A stretch of 64,000 bases of DNA, taken from positions 27,505 through 91,504 of the forward strand of contig CAYUMU010000015.1 in assembly GCA_964445985.1 (NCBI GenBank), written 5' to 3'. Source of the DNA: CAYUMU01 sp964445985. Lineage in GTDB: Bacteria; Planctomycetota; Planctomycetia; Pirellulales; S012-138. Under the pieces are notes generated by a model, which saw nothing but the letters and a program-made list of their open reading frames with translations, was not told the origin of the DNA and made no database searches. Position numbers and translations under genes: made by a program. Shown here piece by piece: positions 44,815-54,309 of this stretch (the stretch's first letter is position 1; each line of letters starts with the position of its first letter).

Positions 44815-45127
44815 GGCGAAATCGGCGGCGGTGCGGGTAAGGATCGCGAGAAATAAAGTCGGTTTTTGCTCCGCAAAAGCATTTCCTTTCGCGGCGCGAA
44901 AGGCGACTGTCTAGCGGGTGCAAGGTGAAGCCCGGTGGACTTTGTCGGCGGCGAGGATTGTTGACCGTTGGCGAGAAAGGTTATGGGGGGAGGTAGGGAA
45001 TCGAGGGAGCGGCAGATAAATCGCTTCTAGAGGAATCGACCCGGAATTAAGTGCTGAACCACGAAGCCGTTCTTCGGCGGCCACGCGCGGCGACCTTGCC
45101 CAGGTAAAATTCTATTGTCATCGAAGG
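44815..45127. other. 313-bp gap holding palindrome family A, copy 2
   Basis: No gene. It contains TTTTGC-TCC-GCAAAA (near 44864-44879), and the family A palindrome CCTTTCGC-GGC-GCGAAAGG at 44885-44903, directly followed by GCGACT. The sigma gene promoter should lie here. Confidence 0.5.
44885..44909 (-). repeat. Interspersed palindrome family A, copy 2
   Basis: In reverse complement it reads AGTCGCCTTTCGC-GCC-GCGAAAGG, matching the 1761-1784 copy over flank and stem (8-bp stem, 3-nt loop). It lies about 70 bp upstream of the ECF sigma gene. Confidence 0.6.
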
Positions 45128-46324
45128 TTAGCCGGCAAGCAACTCTTTGAGTGCCCGATGCAGCAGGAGCAAATCTTCGGGCCGATTATAAAGATGCCAC
45201 GACACCCGCAGCAGCCGGCCATCTTTCCACGGCACAATGGGCACTTCGATGCGGTATTGATTCCAGAGCGCCGTTTGCAAGGCGGCAGCATCGCCGGGCG
45301 GAAGCGGCACGGCCGCCATCGAGCCGTACCAGGCGTCCGCGGAGTGGCCATCGCCGGCGGTGAGGGGCGGCTGATTGAACTTCGCCTGGTAACTCTCGGC
45401 AACTTCTCGAATTACGGCGTGGGTATACTGCCGGAACCGCTGCCAACTTGGCTGCGTGTCAATTCCCAAGAATTGTATCGCCGCCGGCAAGGCGAGCACC
45501 GCGGCCGGGTCGCGGGTGCCGAGCCACTCGAATTCATCGCGCCAACTGGGCGGCGCGCCGGGTTGTGGACGCCCCCAGCTCCGCAGCGGGCTTTCCGCCT
45601 GCGCTTGCCACCGGGGATGCACATAGAGAAAACCCGACCCGAACGGAGCCGACAGCCACTTGTGGCAGCTCGCGGTATAAAAATCGGCGGCCAGCTCGGC
45701 CAGGTTGAGCGGAAGCATCGCCACCGCGTGGGGACCATCCACGGCCACCGCCACGCCCGCGGCCTGCGCGGCGGCGATGATCTGGCGCACGGGAAAGATC
45801 AGCGCGGTGGGCGACGTGATCTGGCTGACTACCAACAACCGGGTGCGGGGCGTGATGGCCCTGGCCAGCGAATCGACCACCTGCTCGGGCGATTCCAGCG
45901 GCGCCGGAAGCGAATGGATCACCAGCCGGGCCCCAGCCGTATCGCAGGCTCGCTGCCAAATTCGCAGCACGGCGCCGTACTCGTGATCGTTGAGCAACAC
46001 CTCGTCTCCCGGTCGAAGCCGCACCGTGCGGGCCACGATATTCATGCCGGTGGTGGCGTTATCGACCAGCAGCAGGTCGTCTGCCGGAGCCCCCACAAAG
46101 TTGCCCAAGGCCTGGCGAACCTTGGCCAATTGACGCGGCATTTCGCGGAGGAAAAAATCCATCGGCTCCCGCTGCAAGGCCGTCTGCCAGTGGTCTCTGG
46201 CGGCCAGCACCGGCCGCGGCGCGGGGCCAAAACTGCCGTGGTTCAGATAGGTGACGCCGTCGGCCAATTGCCAGGCGGAGTGGAAGTCTTCCAATTCAGC
46301 GGCGGTGAAGGGAGCAGGCGACAT
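45128..46324 (-). CDS. Class V aminotransferase-fold PLP enzyme
   Basis: A 398-residue PLP enzyme of the isopenicillin-N epimerase/cysteine-desulfurase-like fold. TYLNHGSFGPAPRPVLAAR is the N-terminal motif, DNATTGMNIVARTVRL follows, and the PLP-binding lysine is in SCHKWLSAPFGSGFLYV. It could act as an epimerase, lyase or aminotransferase; the substrate is not evident. Start ATG 46324 (MSPAPFTAAELEDF); the upstream extension is Ser/Arg-rich. Upstream gene PIN/TRAM ends 52 bp away on the same strand. Confidence 0.85.
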   Translation of the reverse strand: MSPAPFTAAELEDFHSAWQLADGVTYLNHGSFGPAPRPVLAARDHWQTALQREPMDFFLREMPRQLAKVRQALGNFVGAPADDLLLVDNATTGMNIVARTVRLRPGDEVLLNDHEYGAVLRIWQRACDTAGARLVIHSLPAPLESPEQVVDSLARAITPRTRLLVVSQITSPTALIFPVRQIIAAAQAAGVAVAVDGPHAVAMLPLNLAELAADFYTASCHKWLSAPFGSGFLYVHPRWQAQAESPLRSWGRPQPGAPPSWRDEFEWLGTRDPAAVLALPAAIQFLGIDTQPSWQRFRQYTHAVIREVAESYQAKFNQPPLTAGDGHSADAWYGSMAAVPLPPGDAAALQTALWNQYRIEVPIVPWKDGRLLRVSWHLYNRPEDLLLLHRALKELLAG

Positions 46325-46376
46325 GCGTTGCCTGAGCACGGGTGTGCGGCTGGAACGGGGGGCGGGAACCGACCGA

Positions 46377-47423
46377 CTACTTGTTGTTCGCCAGCCGCTC
46401 GAACTTGCCAAACACCATGCGGCCGGCGCTGGTTTGCAGCACGCTGGTTACCAGAATATGAACGACGTGCCCCACGTGGTCGCGGCCATTCTCCACCACC
46501 ACCATCGTGCCATCGTCCAGATAGCCAATGCCTTGGCCGGCTTCTTCGCCCGGCTTGATCACGCTCACATCGAACTGTTCGCCGGGCAAAAAGATGGGCT
46601 TGAGGGCGTTGGCCACTTCGTTCAGGTTGATCACGCCCACGCCGTGCAACTTGGCCACTTTGTTCAGGTTGAAGTCGTTGGTGACGATCTTGCCTTCCAG
46701 ATGTTTGGCCAGCAACACCAGTTTCAGATCGACCGGCTGGCCGCTGAACTCGGGGAGCTCGCGATCGTAGATCTGCAGATCGACGCTGCTGGCGGCCCGC
46801 AGCTGATTGAGCACATCGAGCCCTCGGCGGCCGCGACTGCGGCGGAGACGGTCGGAGCTGTCGGCAATGGCTTGCAGTTCGGAAAGGGCGAAGCGGGGCA
46901 TGATCAGCTGGCCATCCATCAGGCCCGCCTGCACCACGTCGGCAATCCGGCCATCGATCACCACGCTGGTATCGAGCACCAGCGGCTTGATGCCTTTGAC
47001 CTCTTTGGCGAATTCCACATAGGGAATAATAAAGCGAAAGTCGTTGCGTGTTTGCAGTAGTAAGCTCACGCAGGTGTAGCACAGCACCATGCCCACCACG
47101 AGCGTAACGATGGTGTGCCAGGGCTTGGCGGGATCGTCGCGCTCAATCAGGTCGAGGAACGGGCTGAGCAAGAACCCGGCCACGTAGGTCAAAAACAGAC
47201 CCACAATCAGGCCGAAATACACGGCAGAGATGGTATCGAGCCGCTTGGTGCGCAGCGTCATATCCAGGGCGATGACCACCATGGCAATGCCGATCACGAC
47301 CGCCAGCGAGAGCAATTGGCCCGCGTTGGTTAGCTTTTGCTGAGAATTGATGATGAAAATGCCCAGGGTCGCGGAGAAGAACAGAAAGGCAACCCGCAGA
47401 GCAATTAACGGCACATTCGACAT
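46377..47423 (-). CDS. PIN/TRAM-domain integral membrane protein
   Basis: A 348-residue protein with four N-terminal TM segments (MSNVPLIALRVAFLFFSATL; LSLAVVIGIAMVVIALDMTL; FGLIVGLFLTYVAGFLLS; TIVTLVVGMVLCYTCVSLLL). A PIN RNase domain follows (PLVLDTSVVIDGRIADV; GLDVLNQLRAA; KIVTNDFNLNKVA), then a C-terminal TRAM domain (GEQFDVSVIKPGEEAGQGIG). It has the same layout as YacL-type proteins of Firmicutes. Likely a membrane-bound ribonuclease; cellular role unsettled. Start ATG 47423. Probably in one transcript with the aminotransferase. Confidence 0.93.
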   Translation of the reverse strand: MSNVPLIALRVAFLFFSATLGIFIINSQQKLTNAGQLLSLAVVIGIAMVVIALDMTLRTKRLDTISAVYFGLIVGLFLTYVAGFLLSPFLDLIERDDPAKPWHTIVTLVVGMVLCYTCVSLLLQTRNDFRFIIPYVEFAKEVKGIKPLVLDTSVVIDGRIADVVQAGLMDGQLIMPRFALSELQAIADSSDRLRRSRGRRGLDVLNQLRAASSVDLQIYDRELPEFSGQPVDLKLVLLAKHLEGKIVTNDFNLNKVAKLHGVGVINLNEVANALKPIFLPGEQFDVSVIKPGEEAGQGIGYLDDGTMVVVENGRDHVGHVVHILVTSVLQTSAGRMVFGKFERLANNK

Positions 47424-47732
47424 GGGTTGTCGGAGGTAGGAGCCCCAGGGAGTAGGTTGGTTTGTCACACGCCAAACTCGCAGGGCCGCCCCTGGCAGGC
47501 CGCCCTTGTGGAGTTGTTGTGGGACTGCGGTTTACCCGCGTCCAATAACTTCCCCATCGTAACAGCAGAGGTTCAAAAAACCAGCCGTTGTATCGCGCCA
47601 GTTCGGCTGAAAAACCGTCAAGAACCGCAGATCTGTTGCATCTGGACGCTCTGCGACCTCGATTCGCCGCCGGGGGCCGCCGCTCCGGGGGGCGGCAACG
47701 CCTTTGCCACCCGGCGCGCCGGCAGCGCCATT
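47424..47732. other. 309-bp gap without a supported gene
   Basis: Holds only the upstream region of the PIN/TRAM gene and the 3' side of mtaB. A GC-rich GCCGCCGCTCCGGGGGGCGGC stretch near 47677-47697 is a possible hairpin. Confidence 0.4.
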
Positions 47733-49037
47733 TCACCTGCCCGCCGGCCGGGCCAACAGGCGATCGGCCGCCACCGAGCAGGCTTGCACCCGCACTAACC
47801 GGCCCCACTCCAGGCGGCCGGTGTGGTGGTCTTCCTCAATTTCAACCGGCACGTATCGACAAGATGTGCCGACGAAACGGCGGCCGCCCCCCGCAGCTTC
47901 CGGTTCGAGCTCCGTTTCCAGCAGCACATCGAGCGGCCGGTGGAGCAAGCTCCGCGAATACTGCTGGCGAAGCTCCGCCTCCAGGCCGGCCAATCGCTGC
48001 ACGCGCTGGGCCTTGATTTCGGGGGCCACCTGGTCGGGCATCTCGGCGGCCGGCGTGGTCCGGCGAGCGCTGAAGGGAAAGATGTGAATCTTCGAAAAAC
48101 CCACCTCTTGCGATACCCGAAGGGTCTCGGCAAAGTCGGCTTCGGTTTCGCCGGGAAAGCCCACGATGATGTCGGTGGTCAGGGCCGGACGATCGAGGGC
48201 TTCCCGCGCCTTGAGGCAACGATCGACAATCCGCTGGGCGCCCCACCGGCGCTTCATCCGCCGCAAGATGCGATCCGAACCGCTTTGCAGGCACACATGC
48301 AAGTGAGGGCAAACCTTTTCGGGATGCGCGGCCATCACGTCGATCAGCTCGCGGGTAACCTCCGTGGCCTCGATGCTGGACAGCCGCACGCGAAACGCGC
48401 CGGGCAAGGCCACGATTTGCTCGACCAGGCGCGAGAGCCGGACCCAATCTTCCTTGGGCCGGCCGCGATTGAAGTCCACCCCGTAATGACCCAGGTGGAT
48501 GCCGGTGAGAATGATCTCGTGGTGGCCATGATCGACCAGGCGGCGAACTTCTTCCAGGATGTCGGCCGTCGGCCGGCTCGCCATATGAGGGCGGACGGTG
48601 GGGATAATGCAGTAGCTGCACCGCAGCAGGCAGCCGTCTTGCACTTTCACATAAGCCCGCTGGCGATTGCCGTATTCAGAAATGCCGGTGGGAATATCGA
48701 CCACGCCAAACCGGCCCAGCAGGTCGGGCAATTCGCGTTTGTCGGTAATCACCTCGGCCACGCCGGGCAGTGCGGCCACTTCTGCCGGCGCCCGCGTGGC
48801 GTAGCAGCCCATCACCACGATGCGGGCATGCGGATTGTGTTTGGCCAGGCGGCGGATGGTCTGCCGGCTTTTGGCGTCGCCCTCGTGGGTGACGGTGCAG
48901 GTATTCACAATGCACAGGTCGGCGGGCCGATTGTCGGCGGCGTCGGCATAGCCCAGGCCGAGCAAACCTTGGCGGAGGTACTCGGTTTCGTACTGGTTGA
49001 CTTTGCAGCCGAGGGTAACGGCTCGGAGGCTAGGCAT
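47733..49037 (-). CDS. mtaB: tRNA (N6-threonylcarbamoyladenosine(37)-C2)-methylthiotransferase
   Basis: MtaB converts t6A37 to ms2t6A37 in tRNAs reading ANN codons, using two [4Fe-4S] clusters. The N-terminal cluster cysteines are Cys11 (LGCKVNQYETE), Cys47 (VNTCTVT) and Cys78 (MGCYATR). The radical-SAM CxxxCxxC is CLLRCSYC at 136-143. A TRAM-like C-terminus follows near 370-430. The CKVNQYE and HEGDAKSRQTIRR segments separate MtaB from MiaB and RimO. 434 aa, normal length. Start ATG 49037; upstream in-frame residues are not conserved-looking. Confidence 0.95.
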   Translation of the reverse strand: MPSLRAVTLGCKVNQYETEYLRQGLLGLGYADAADNRPADLCIVNTCTVTHEGDAKSRQTIRRLAKHNPHARIVVMGCYATRAPAEVAALPGVAEVITDKRELPDLLGRFGVVDIPTGISEYGNRQRAYVKVQDGCLLRCSYCIIPTVRPHMASRPTADILEEVRRLVDHGHHEIILTGIHLGHYGVDFNRGRPKEDWVRLSRLVEQIVALPGAFRVRLSSIEATEVTRELIDVMAAHPEKVCPHLHVCLQSGSDRILRRMKRRWGAQRIVDRCLKAREALDRPALTTDIIVGFPGETEADFAETLRVSQEVGFSKIHIFPFSARRTTPAAEMPDQVAPEIKAQRVQRLAGLEAELRQQYSRSLLHRPLDVLLETELEPEAAGGGRRFVGTSCRYVPVEIEEDHHTGRLEWGRLVRVQACSVAADRLLARPAGR

Positions 49038-49486
49038 GGCAATGATCGTGTGCGGAGCGGGTGGCACGCTCTGAGCCTGAGCGAAGGGCGTGGTTGCCTT
49101 GCTGGAACGGCCAGCTATTTCGTTCCAGCTTACAACATTGGCGGCGTGCGATCCATTTCCAGCGGGCGCTGGCAAACCGTAGGGCAGGCCTCGCCGAGGC
49201 CGCCCTCGAACCGGCAGGTGAACCACACCGCCAGCCGGATTGGCGCAAAGACAGTGCGGCGAAGCCTATCGTGGATTGCAAATATGCCAATAAAAAACCT
49301 GAGCCCCAGAAACTTTTGCTCCCCTCTCCCCGGAAATACCGGGGTCTTTGGAAGCGGAGTTGGGTTTGCAATCTCAAGCCCGAGCAAACCCGCTCATCCC
49401 CAGCCTGTGGGAATGTCGTCGGATCGTTTCCGCCACGCCCTTCGCTGGGGCTCAGGGACGTGTCACCCCAACCGCGCAAAGTTCGC
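49038..49486. other. 449-bp gap without a supported gene
   Basis: A perfect hairpin CCCCGG-AAATA-CCGGGG lies at 49328-49344, 143 bp beyond the lipoprotein stop, without a T-run. Nothing else is recognised. Confidence 0.45.
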
Positions 49487-51163
49487 CTACTTGGCTCCCG
49501 CGACGTTGAACTTCACCTCCGCCGTGCCGATCTTCTGACCCACCGTGTCGTGAACGGTCAGCTTGAGCTGATGCTCGCCGGGGTTCATGCGTTCGGGCAG
49601 GCGCACGCGGTAGCTGATAAAGAAGTCGTGCCGCAGGTTGTCGCAGGTTTCGGTGATGACCGGCAGTTCGTGCGGCTCGGTTTCCACCGGCTGGCCCAGG
49701 CGGTCGAAGATCAGGTAGCTGGCACGGAACTCGGTGCGGTAGCCAGCCGGTTGGCGTTCGGCCACAAAGTTGTCGAGCTCCGCATAGATCAGAACCTCGG
49801 ATCCCGGCAGAAAGTCGTCTTGGGGAAAGCGTTCGATCACGCCAAAGCTGCGCACGGCGGTGCAAAACGCGGCATGGGCCACGGCCAGCGTGCTGACCTC
49901 GCCTAACCGGGTGGCCGCGTCGGCGAAGTACAGCTTGGCTTCGCCGGCCCGCCGTTCGCGATTGGGAATCCGGTTCTCATCGAGATAGGTGGAAAGCCCA
50001 TACACGAGCTTGTTCCAGAATTCTTGCTCCGGCAGCGACAGGCCGGGGATCGGCTCCAGGGCCTCTTCGCGACGGCCCGCCATCACGTACAACAGCCGCA
50101 AGTAAACCTGCTGGCGCAGCTCGTCGGCCGTGGCCGCCGGCCGGTCTTTCTGTTCTTCCAGCCGTTCAATAAAGTGCGTCAGCGAATCACGCCAGGCGCC
50201 GGGCAGTTCGGCCGAGGGCGTAACGGCTGCCGCCGTGGCGGTAGCCGCGTTCACGGCCGGGCTGCTCTTAACAGCGGCGGGCGGTTGCGCGCCGGGAGGC
50301 GTGGTTTTGGAATCGCCCACAAAACTGGCCAACATGGCCGTTTCGTCTCGCCAGTCCTCGCGACCCGAGGCGGCTTGCGCGGCAGCGGCCGAGGCCATCG
50401 GTTTGGCGTTGGCTGCCAACTGGGTTGCCAGCGCCGCCAACAAGGCCGGCTCAGCGTGCTCGGCCGGATCGGTATGCGGATACCTGGCTGCCAGCAAGGT
50501 TTCGTAAGCTTGGAATACTTCTTGGGGAGCAGGCGGCAACCGGCGAACCGCCGCCGACCTGGCGCTCACCGCCACGGCGGGCACTGCTCTACCCCCGGCC
50601 GCGCTCGGCGGAACATCGCTGATCGATTCGATCAACGCGGCCGCCTTGGCAACCGCCTGGCGTCGCGCTGTCTCAAAATCTTGCGGCGCCGCTGGCTCAC
50701 CAGCCGCTTCAGCCGGGCTCGCCGGGTTTGCCGCCGCCGCAGAATCGGTCAAGGGCGTTCCGCCGGCTGCCGTCGAAAGCGAGCTTTTCAGCATTCGCAG
50801 AATGCGACTGATGGAATCGGGATCGCTCTGGGCCAGGTCGGCTTCGAGCTGTCGCCTGGCTTGCGGCGTGAGCTTGCCGTGCGACTGCAACTGATCGAGC
50901 GTGGTTTGGATCTCGTGCTGCTGCACCGTTTGCGGCCCTGGGGCCGTGGCGGTGGCGTCGCCCGCAGCGCTTAAAGACACTTTGGCCGTGGCCTCGGCGC
51001 CTGCCGGTTTTGCCGCCACCTGGGCGCTATCGCTCTTGGCGAGGTCACTCTTGGCCGTGGCCGTGGCAACCTCATCCGGGCGCCAGCCCTGGGGGATCAT
51101 CTGACACCCGGCCAACAAGACAGGCCACGAAAGCGTCAGCGCGAGTCGTTGGTATCCAGCCAT
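49487..51163 (-). CDS. Large Ala-rich lipoprotein with a C-terminal beta-sandwich (558 aa)
   Basis: Lipobox LLAGCQ at Cys20 after the hydrophobic LALTLSWPV. Residues 30-370 are Ala/Pro/Thr-rich and repetitive with helical patches, probably disordered or coiled. The last 230 residues look ordered: helices with EDRPA... and QEFWNKLVYGLSTYLDENR. A beta-sandwich follows (EVLIYAELDNFVAERQ; TEFRASYLIFDRLGQPV; HDFFISYRVRLPERM; HQLKLTVHDTVGQKIGTAEV). It is a secreted or envelope-bound protein without recognised catalytic motifs. The start ATG is at 51163; an upstream in-frame extension is Arg-rich. The function is unknown. Confidence 0.75.
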   Translation of the reverse strand: MAGYQRLALTLSWPVLLAGCQMIPQGWRPDEVATATAKSDLAKSDSAQVAAKPAGAEATAKVSLSAAGDATATAPGPQTVQQHEIQTTLDQLQSHGKLTPQARRQLEADLAQSDPDSISRILRMLKSSLSTAAGGTPLTDSAAAANPASPAEAAGEPAAPQDFETARRQAVAKAAALIESISDVPPSAAGGRAVPAVAVSARSAAVRRLPPAPQEVFQAYETLLAARYPHTDPAEHAEPALLAALATQLAANAKPMASAAAAQAASGREDWRDETAMLASFVGDSKTTPPGAQPPAAVKSSPAVNAATATAAAVTPSAELPGAWRDSLTHFIERLEEQKDRPAATADELRQQVYLRLLYVMAGRREEALEPIPGLSLPEQEFWNKLVYGLSTYLDENRIPNRERRAGEAKLYFADAATRLGEVSTLAVAHAAFCTAVRSFGVIERFPQDDFLPGSEVLIYAELDNFVAERQPAGYRTEFRASYLIFDRLGQPVETEPHELPVITETCDNLRHDFFISYRVRLPERMNPGEHQLKLTVHDTVGQKIGTAEVKFNVAGAK

Positions 51164-51904
51164 GGAGTTTTTCCGACCGCAGTAAGATTCCGAACGAAGT
51201 GAGCCAATCCAATGCCTCCCCCGCCGTCCGACAGGCAACCATGCGCAAGCCCAGACGCAATGCGCCAGGCATCGCTGGGCAAGCGAAATTCGCGAGGAGG
51301 AAAAGGCGGGGGGAGAATAGTCACTTGACCGCCCGCCCGCAAGACGAGGTTGAGCAAGACAGATCGTGTCTTCCGGCGATTCTGCTAGCCCCGCCAGCCA
51401 AAGTCGTCTTTCGCTCCGCAGCCTCGAAAAAATGGGGGGCACGATTCCAGACCTCCCGGTCTTAACTCAACCCCGGCGGGGGGATCAGGTAGCCAGTCGC
51501 GGCTTACCTTCTCAGCGAGAAACGAACGGGAATGTTACTGGCGGCAAGACTTCGTTCCCCGGGTCCCAGCCGATCACGGTTGCAAGACATATACCCTGCG
51601 TTGGATTGTGCCGATGATACCTTGGGGGGAGCTCTCCGGGGACGCGAATGCCCCCAGTTTCCGCGGGGCAAAATGCAAGTGAGGGTTGACCTGCCCCCCC
51701 AGTCGTCCTAAGAATTGCGCTGGTTGCTTAACGAAAGGTCGCACATGGCGTCCCCCGCTCCCCCGGGCGTCTTCTTTAGTTACTTGCTCGTTATCATCTC
51801 TGCAAGCTGCAGAGAACTTTAATGCTTCAGCGTCTGTTTGCGGTATACCCGCGTTAAGAACATACCCGTGGATGTCCGAGCTTACATTCTGAAGGCGGCT
51901 TGAT
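51164..51904. other. 741-bp region between divergent genes without a supported gene
   Basis: Frames across it are short and Arg/Pro-rich. It holds the decayed family A palindrome copy (51402-51420). I looked for a cobalamin riboswitch upstream of the CbiA-like gene and found no B12 box. No promoter is convincing. Confidence 0.5.
51402..51420 (+). repeat. Interspersed palindrome family A, decayed copy 3
   Basis: AGTCGTCTTTCGCTCCGCA keeps the left arm and loop of the family A palindrome, but the right arm is lost (GCAGCC instead of GCGAAAG). It supports a spreading and decaying repeat. Confidence 0.4.
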
Positions 51905-53215
51905 ATGGCGCCCCAGCCGCGATTAGCAATCGGCAGCTTGCAACCCCTGGCGGAAAATCGCGCCGTGATCTGGGGTCTGCTCACGTTGTTGGAGCAAGCC
52001 GGTTGGCAGGTGCAACACTTTTACTCGCAAGCCTCGTTCTGCCCTTACGACGGCGCCAAGGCCGCCACCGGCTTGCCATCGCGGCATCTGGATAGCTGGC
52101 TGATGACCCCCGAATTGTGCCGCGAAGTTTTCCTCCACTCAGGCAGCCGTTGCGATCTGCGCGTGGTGGAAGGTTCATTCTCTCCACCCGCCGCCGGTGC
52201 AGCCGATGCTGCCGGTGGTCGCATGGACACCATTTGCGAGTGGCTGCAACTCCCGCGACTGGCCATTGTCGATGTCACCCAATGCCACGGCTGTGGGCTG
52301 CCCCCGCGCCCCGTGGAGGCCGACGCCCTCATTCTTGATGGCGTGCGCGACGGCGTGGACCTGTGCTACTGGCAAACCATGCTGGAGCCGCTGTGGGGCA
52401 AACCGGTGCTCGGCGCCTTGGACTCCGCCCCCGCCTTGCGGGCCGAGGTCAGCGCCTTGCCCTTGGGCAGCCCCCCCTCGGCCGAACTTTGTCACAGTCT
52501 GGCCCAGCGGTTATCGCCGCTGCTATCGGTCGAGCGGGTGCATGCGTTCGCTTCGCGCGAGGCGTTGCCGGTCGCGGAGCCACGGCTATTTCGCCCCGGC
52601 GCCGGCTTGAGCCGGGTGCGCGTGGCCGTGGCCTACGATGACGCCTTCCACTGTTATTTCTGCGACATGCTCGACCTGCTGGAACTCCGCGGGGCCGAGG
52701 TCGTGGAGTTTTCGCCCTTGGCCGACGAAACCCTGCCGCCGGAGACCGACATTGTGTACCTGGGCTGCGGCCACCCCGGCCGCTTTGCCCGCGAGCTAGC
52801 GGCCAACCACTGCATGCTCAGCGCCTTGCGCAGCCATGTGTGCCAGGGTCGTCGCATTTATGCCGAAGGCGGAGGGCTGGCCTATCTGTGCCAGCGATTG
52901 GAAACGCCCGCGGGGCGACTGCAAACCATGGTCGGCTTGCTGCCCGCCATTGCCCGACTCGCGCCCAGTTTTCAGCCCGTGCAACCGGTCGAAGTGCGAC
53001 TATCGCGACATACCTGGCTGGGCGAGGCGGGCGATGCCTTGCGAGGGTACTTCAACCCGAATTGGCAGATCGATCCCGTCGACCAAATCTGCTCCTGCAT
53101 CCGCCAGCCCGAAGAACCCTGCGCGCTGGTCAGCCGCATGCAGGCGATTGGCAGCCGAATTCACTTCAATTTTGCCCTGCAACCGCACGCCTTTGACCAG
53201 TTCTTGCAGGGCTAA
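51905..53215 (+). CDS. CobB/CbiA-like protein with degenerate P-loop and missing catalytic cysteine
   Basis: A 436-residue relative of cobyrinate a,c-diamide synthase (CbiA). The C-terminal GATase-like domain (about 238-330) follows the family pattern: VAVAYDDAFHCYFCDMLDLL, GAEVVEFSPLADETLP and YLGCGHPGRFARELAANHCM. But the nucleophile motif AECGG reads AEGGG at 320-324, with Gly322 in place of Cys. The N-terminus reads AIGSLQPLAENRAVIWGLL where the family has a GKT P-loop, so ATP binding is also lost. No cobalamin gene is near. It is probably a non-catalytic homologue, conserved for a binding or structural role. GC is normal, so it is not obviously a decaying gene. Confidence 0.75.
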   Translation: MAPQPRLAIGSLQPLAENRAVIWGLLTLLEQAGWQVQHFYSQASFCPYDGAKAATGLPSRHLDSWLMTPELCREVFLHSGSRCDLRVVEGSFSPPAAGAADAAGGRMDTICEWLQLPRLAIVDVTQCHGCGLPPRPVEADALILDGVRDGVDLCYWQTMLEPLWGKPVLGALDSAPALRAEVSALPLGSPPSAELCHSLAQRLSPLLSVERVHAFASREALPVAEPRLFRPGAGLSRVRVAVAYDDAFHCYFCDMLDLLELRGAEVVEFSPLADETLPPETDIVYLGCGHPGRFARELAANHCMLSALRSHVCQGRRIYAEGGGLAYLCQRLETPAGRLQTMVGLLPAIARLAPSFQPVQPVEVRLSRHTWLGEAGDALRGYFNPNWQIDPVDQICSCIRQPEEPCALVSRMQAIGSRIHFNFALQPHAFDQFLQG

Positions 53216-53334
53216 GGCGCACAACTCCTATGTCTCTCGGGTAAGCGCAACAAAAAAGCGGATCGCGGTAATCATCGATTAACCGCGGCCCGCCGGGGAC
53301 GAGGACGGATTGGTCGGCTTAGCGCCCGAACACC

Positions 53335-54309
53335 TTACGGCAGGTCGTAAGGCAGACCGTCGCCACGCTCACCCATGCGTTGCAGCGTGGCCCCATCGGT
53401 GTAGTTCTTCACCGGCTGAACCCGCGTGTCGCCGTACACAAACTGCGTGATGCCGGGATGCCAGCTACCAAAGTAGTAATTGTTGGTGGCTTGAGTATCG
53501 CTAGGAACGCTGGTGGAATCGAGGGTCATGGCCGGAGTATCGGGCCGCGAGGCGAGGCCCAGGCCAATGATGCGGCTGCCGCGGTAGTCGTTCTTCACCC
53601 CACCCGTCACGGGGTAGTCGAATTGGGCCACGCCGATCTTCTCGGGGGTAACGTGCTTCTCGCCGGCCAGCGCCGTGTACGACATGCCGTCGGTCACGCC
53701 GCCAATGGTGACCCGCGAGCGAATCACCGGGTTGGTCGCGGTAGGCTGAGCCGAGGGACCAATGATCGAACCGAGGACCGTGGCCGTGGTGGAAATGAAA
53801 CTGTTCGCGTGCCCCGAATCGGTGCGGGTCACGCCCACGGCCACGTAGTCGATGGCTTGACCGTCGGTGTTCCAGCCATTCGTCCGAAAGCCGCGGGTGG
53901 GGCAATACATGGCGGCGGAGCGGAAATCTTTCGACATCGCCCGGTTGGAAAAGCCCGAGGCATTCACGGTGGCATCGTTGGCGTTGCGCGTCAAATTGAG
54001 CGCATCGTACGAGGGTTGGGCATCCATCACGGGGTACATGAGCGCCACCCAGCTATGAGCCCAGCCATCCGAGCCAGGGGTCACGCCCGAAGGGGGCAAC
54101 TGCTCACTGTTGCGATCGGCATACAGCAACATGCCGGTGCCCAATTGCTTGAGATTGCTGGAACAGTTGGCGCGGCGGGCAGCTTCCCGCGCCGCTTGAA
54201 TGGCCGGCAGCAACATGGCGATCAAAATGCCAATAATGGCGATCACCACCAGCAATTCCACCAAGGTAAAGGCTTGACGACGAGGGCGCGAACGCAAGAA
54301 ATTTTGCAT
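53335..54309 (-). CDS. DUF1559 prepilin-like protein
   Basis: A 324-residue protein typical of the large Planctomycete DUF1559 family. The type IV pilin-like leader is RQAFTLVELLVVIAIIGILIAMLLPAIQAAREAARR. The C-terminal part holds GVTDGMSYT and the HPG-x(n)-DG-type signature (SWHPGITQFVYGDTRVQ...YTDG). Likely processed by a prepilin peptidase and anchored in the inner membrane with a periplasmic domain. Start ATG 54309 (MQNFLRSRPRR). The family is often found in many paralogues; the role is not established. Confidence 0.93.
   Translation of the reverse strand: MQNFLRSRPRRQAFTLVELLVVIAIIGILIAMLLPAIQAAREAARRANCSSNLKQLGTGMLLYADRNSEQLPPSGVTPGSDGWAHSWVALMYPVMDAQPSYDALNLTRNANDATVNASGFSNRAMSKDFRSAAMYCPTRGFRTNGWNTDGQAIDYVAVGVTRTDSGHANSFISTTATVLGSIIGPSAQPTATNPVIRSRVTIGGVTDGMSYTALAGEKHVTPEKIGVAQFDYPVTGGVKNDYRGSRIIGLGLASRPDTPAMTLDSTSVPSDTQATNNYYFGSWHPGITQFVYGDTRVQPVKNYTDGATLQRMGERGDGLPYDLP

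Noticed and set aside
51443..51904. Cobalamin riboswitch upstream of the CbiA-like gene
   Set aside because: Looked for the B12 box and the GCCACTG element; neither was found.
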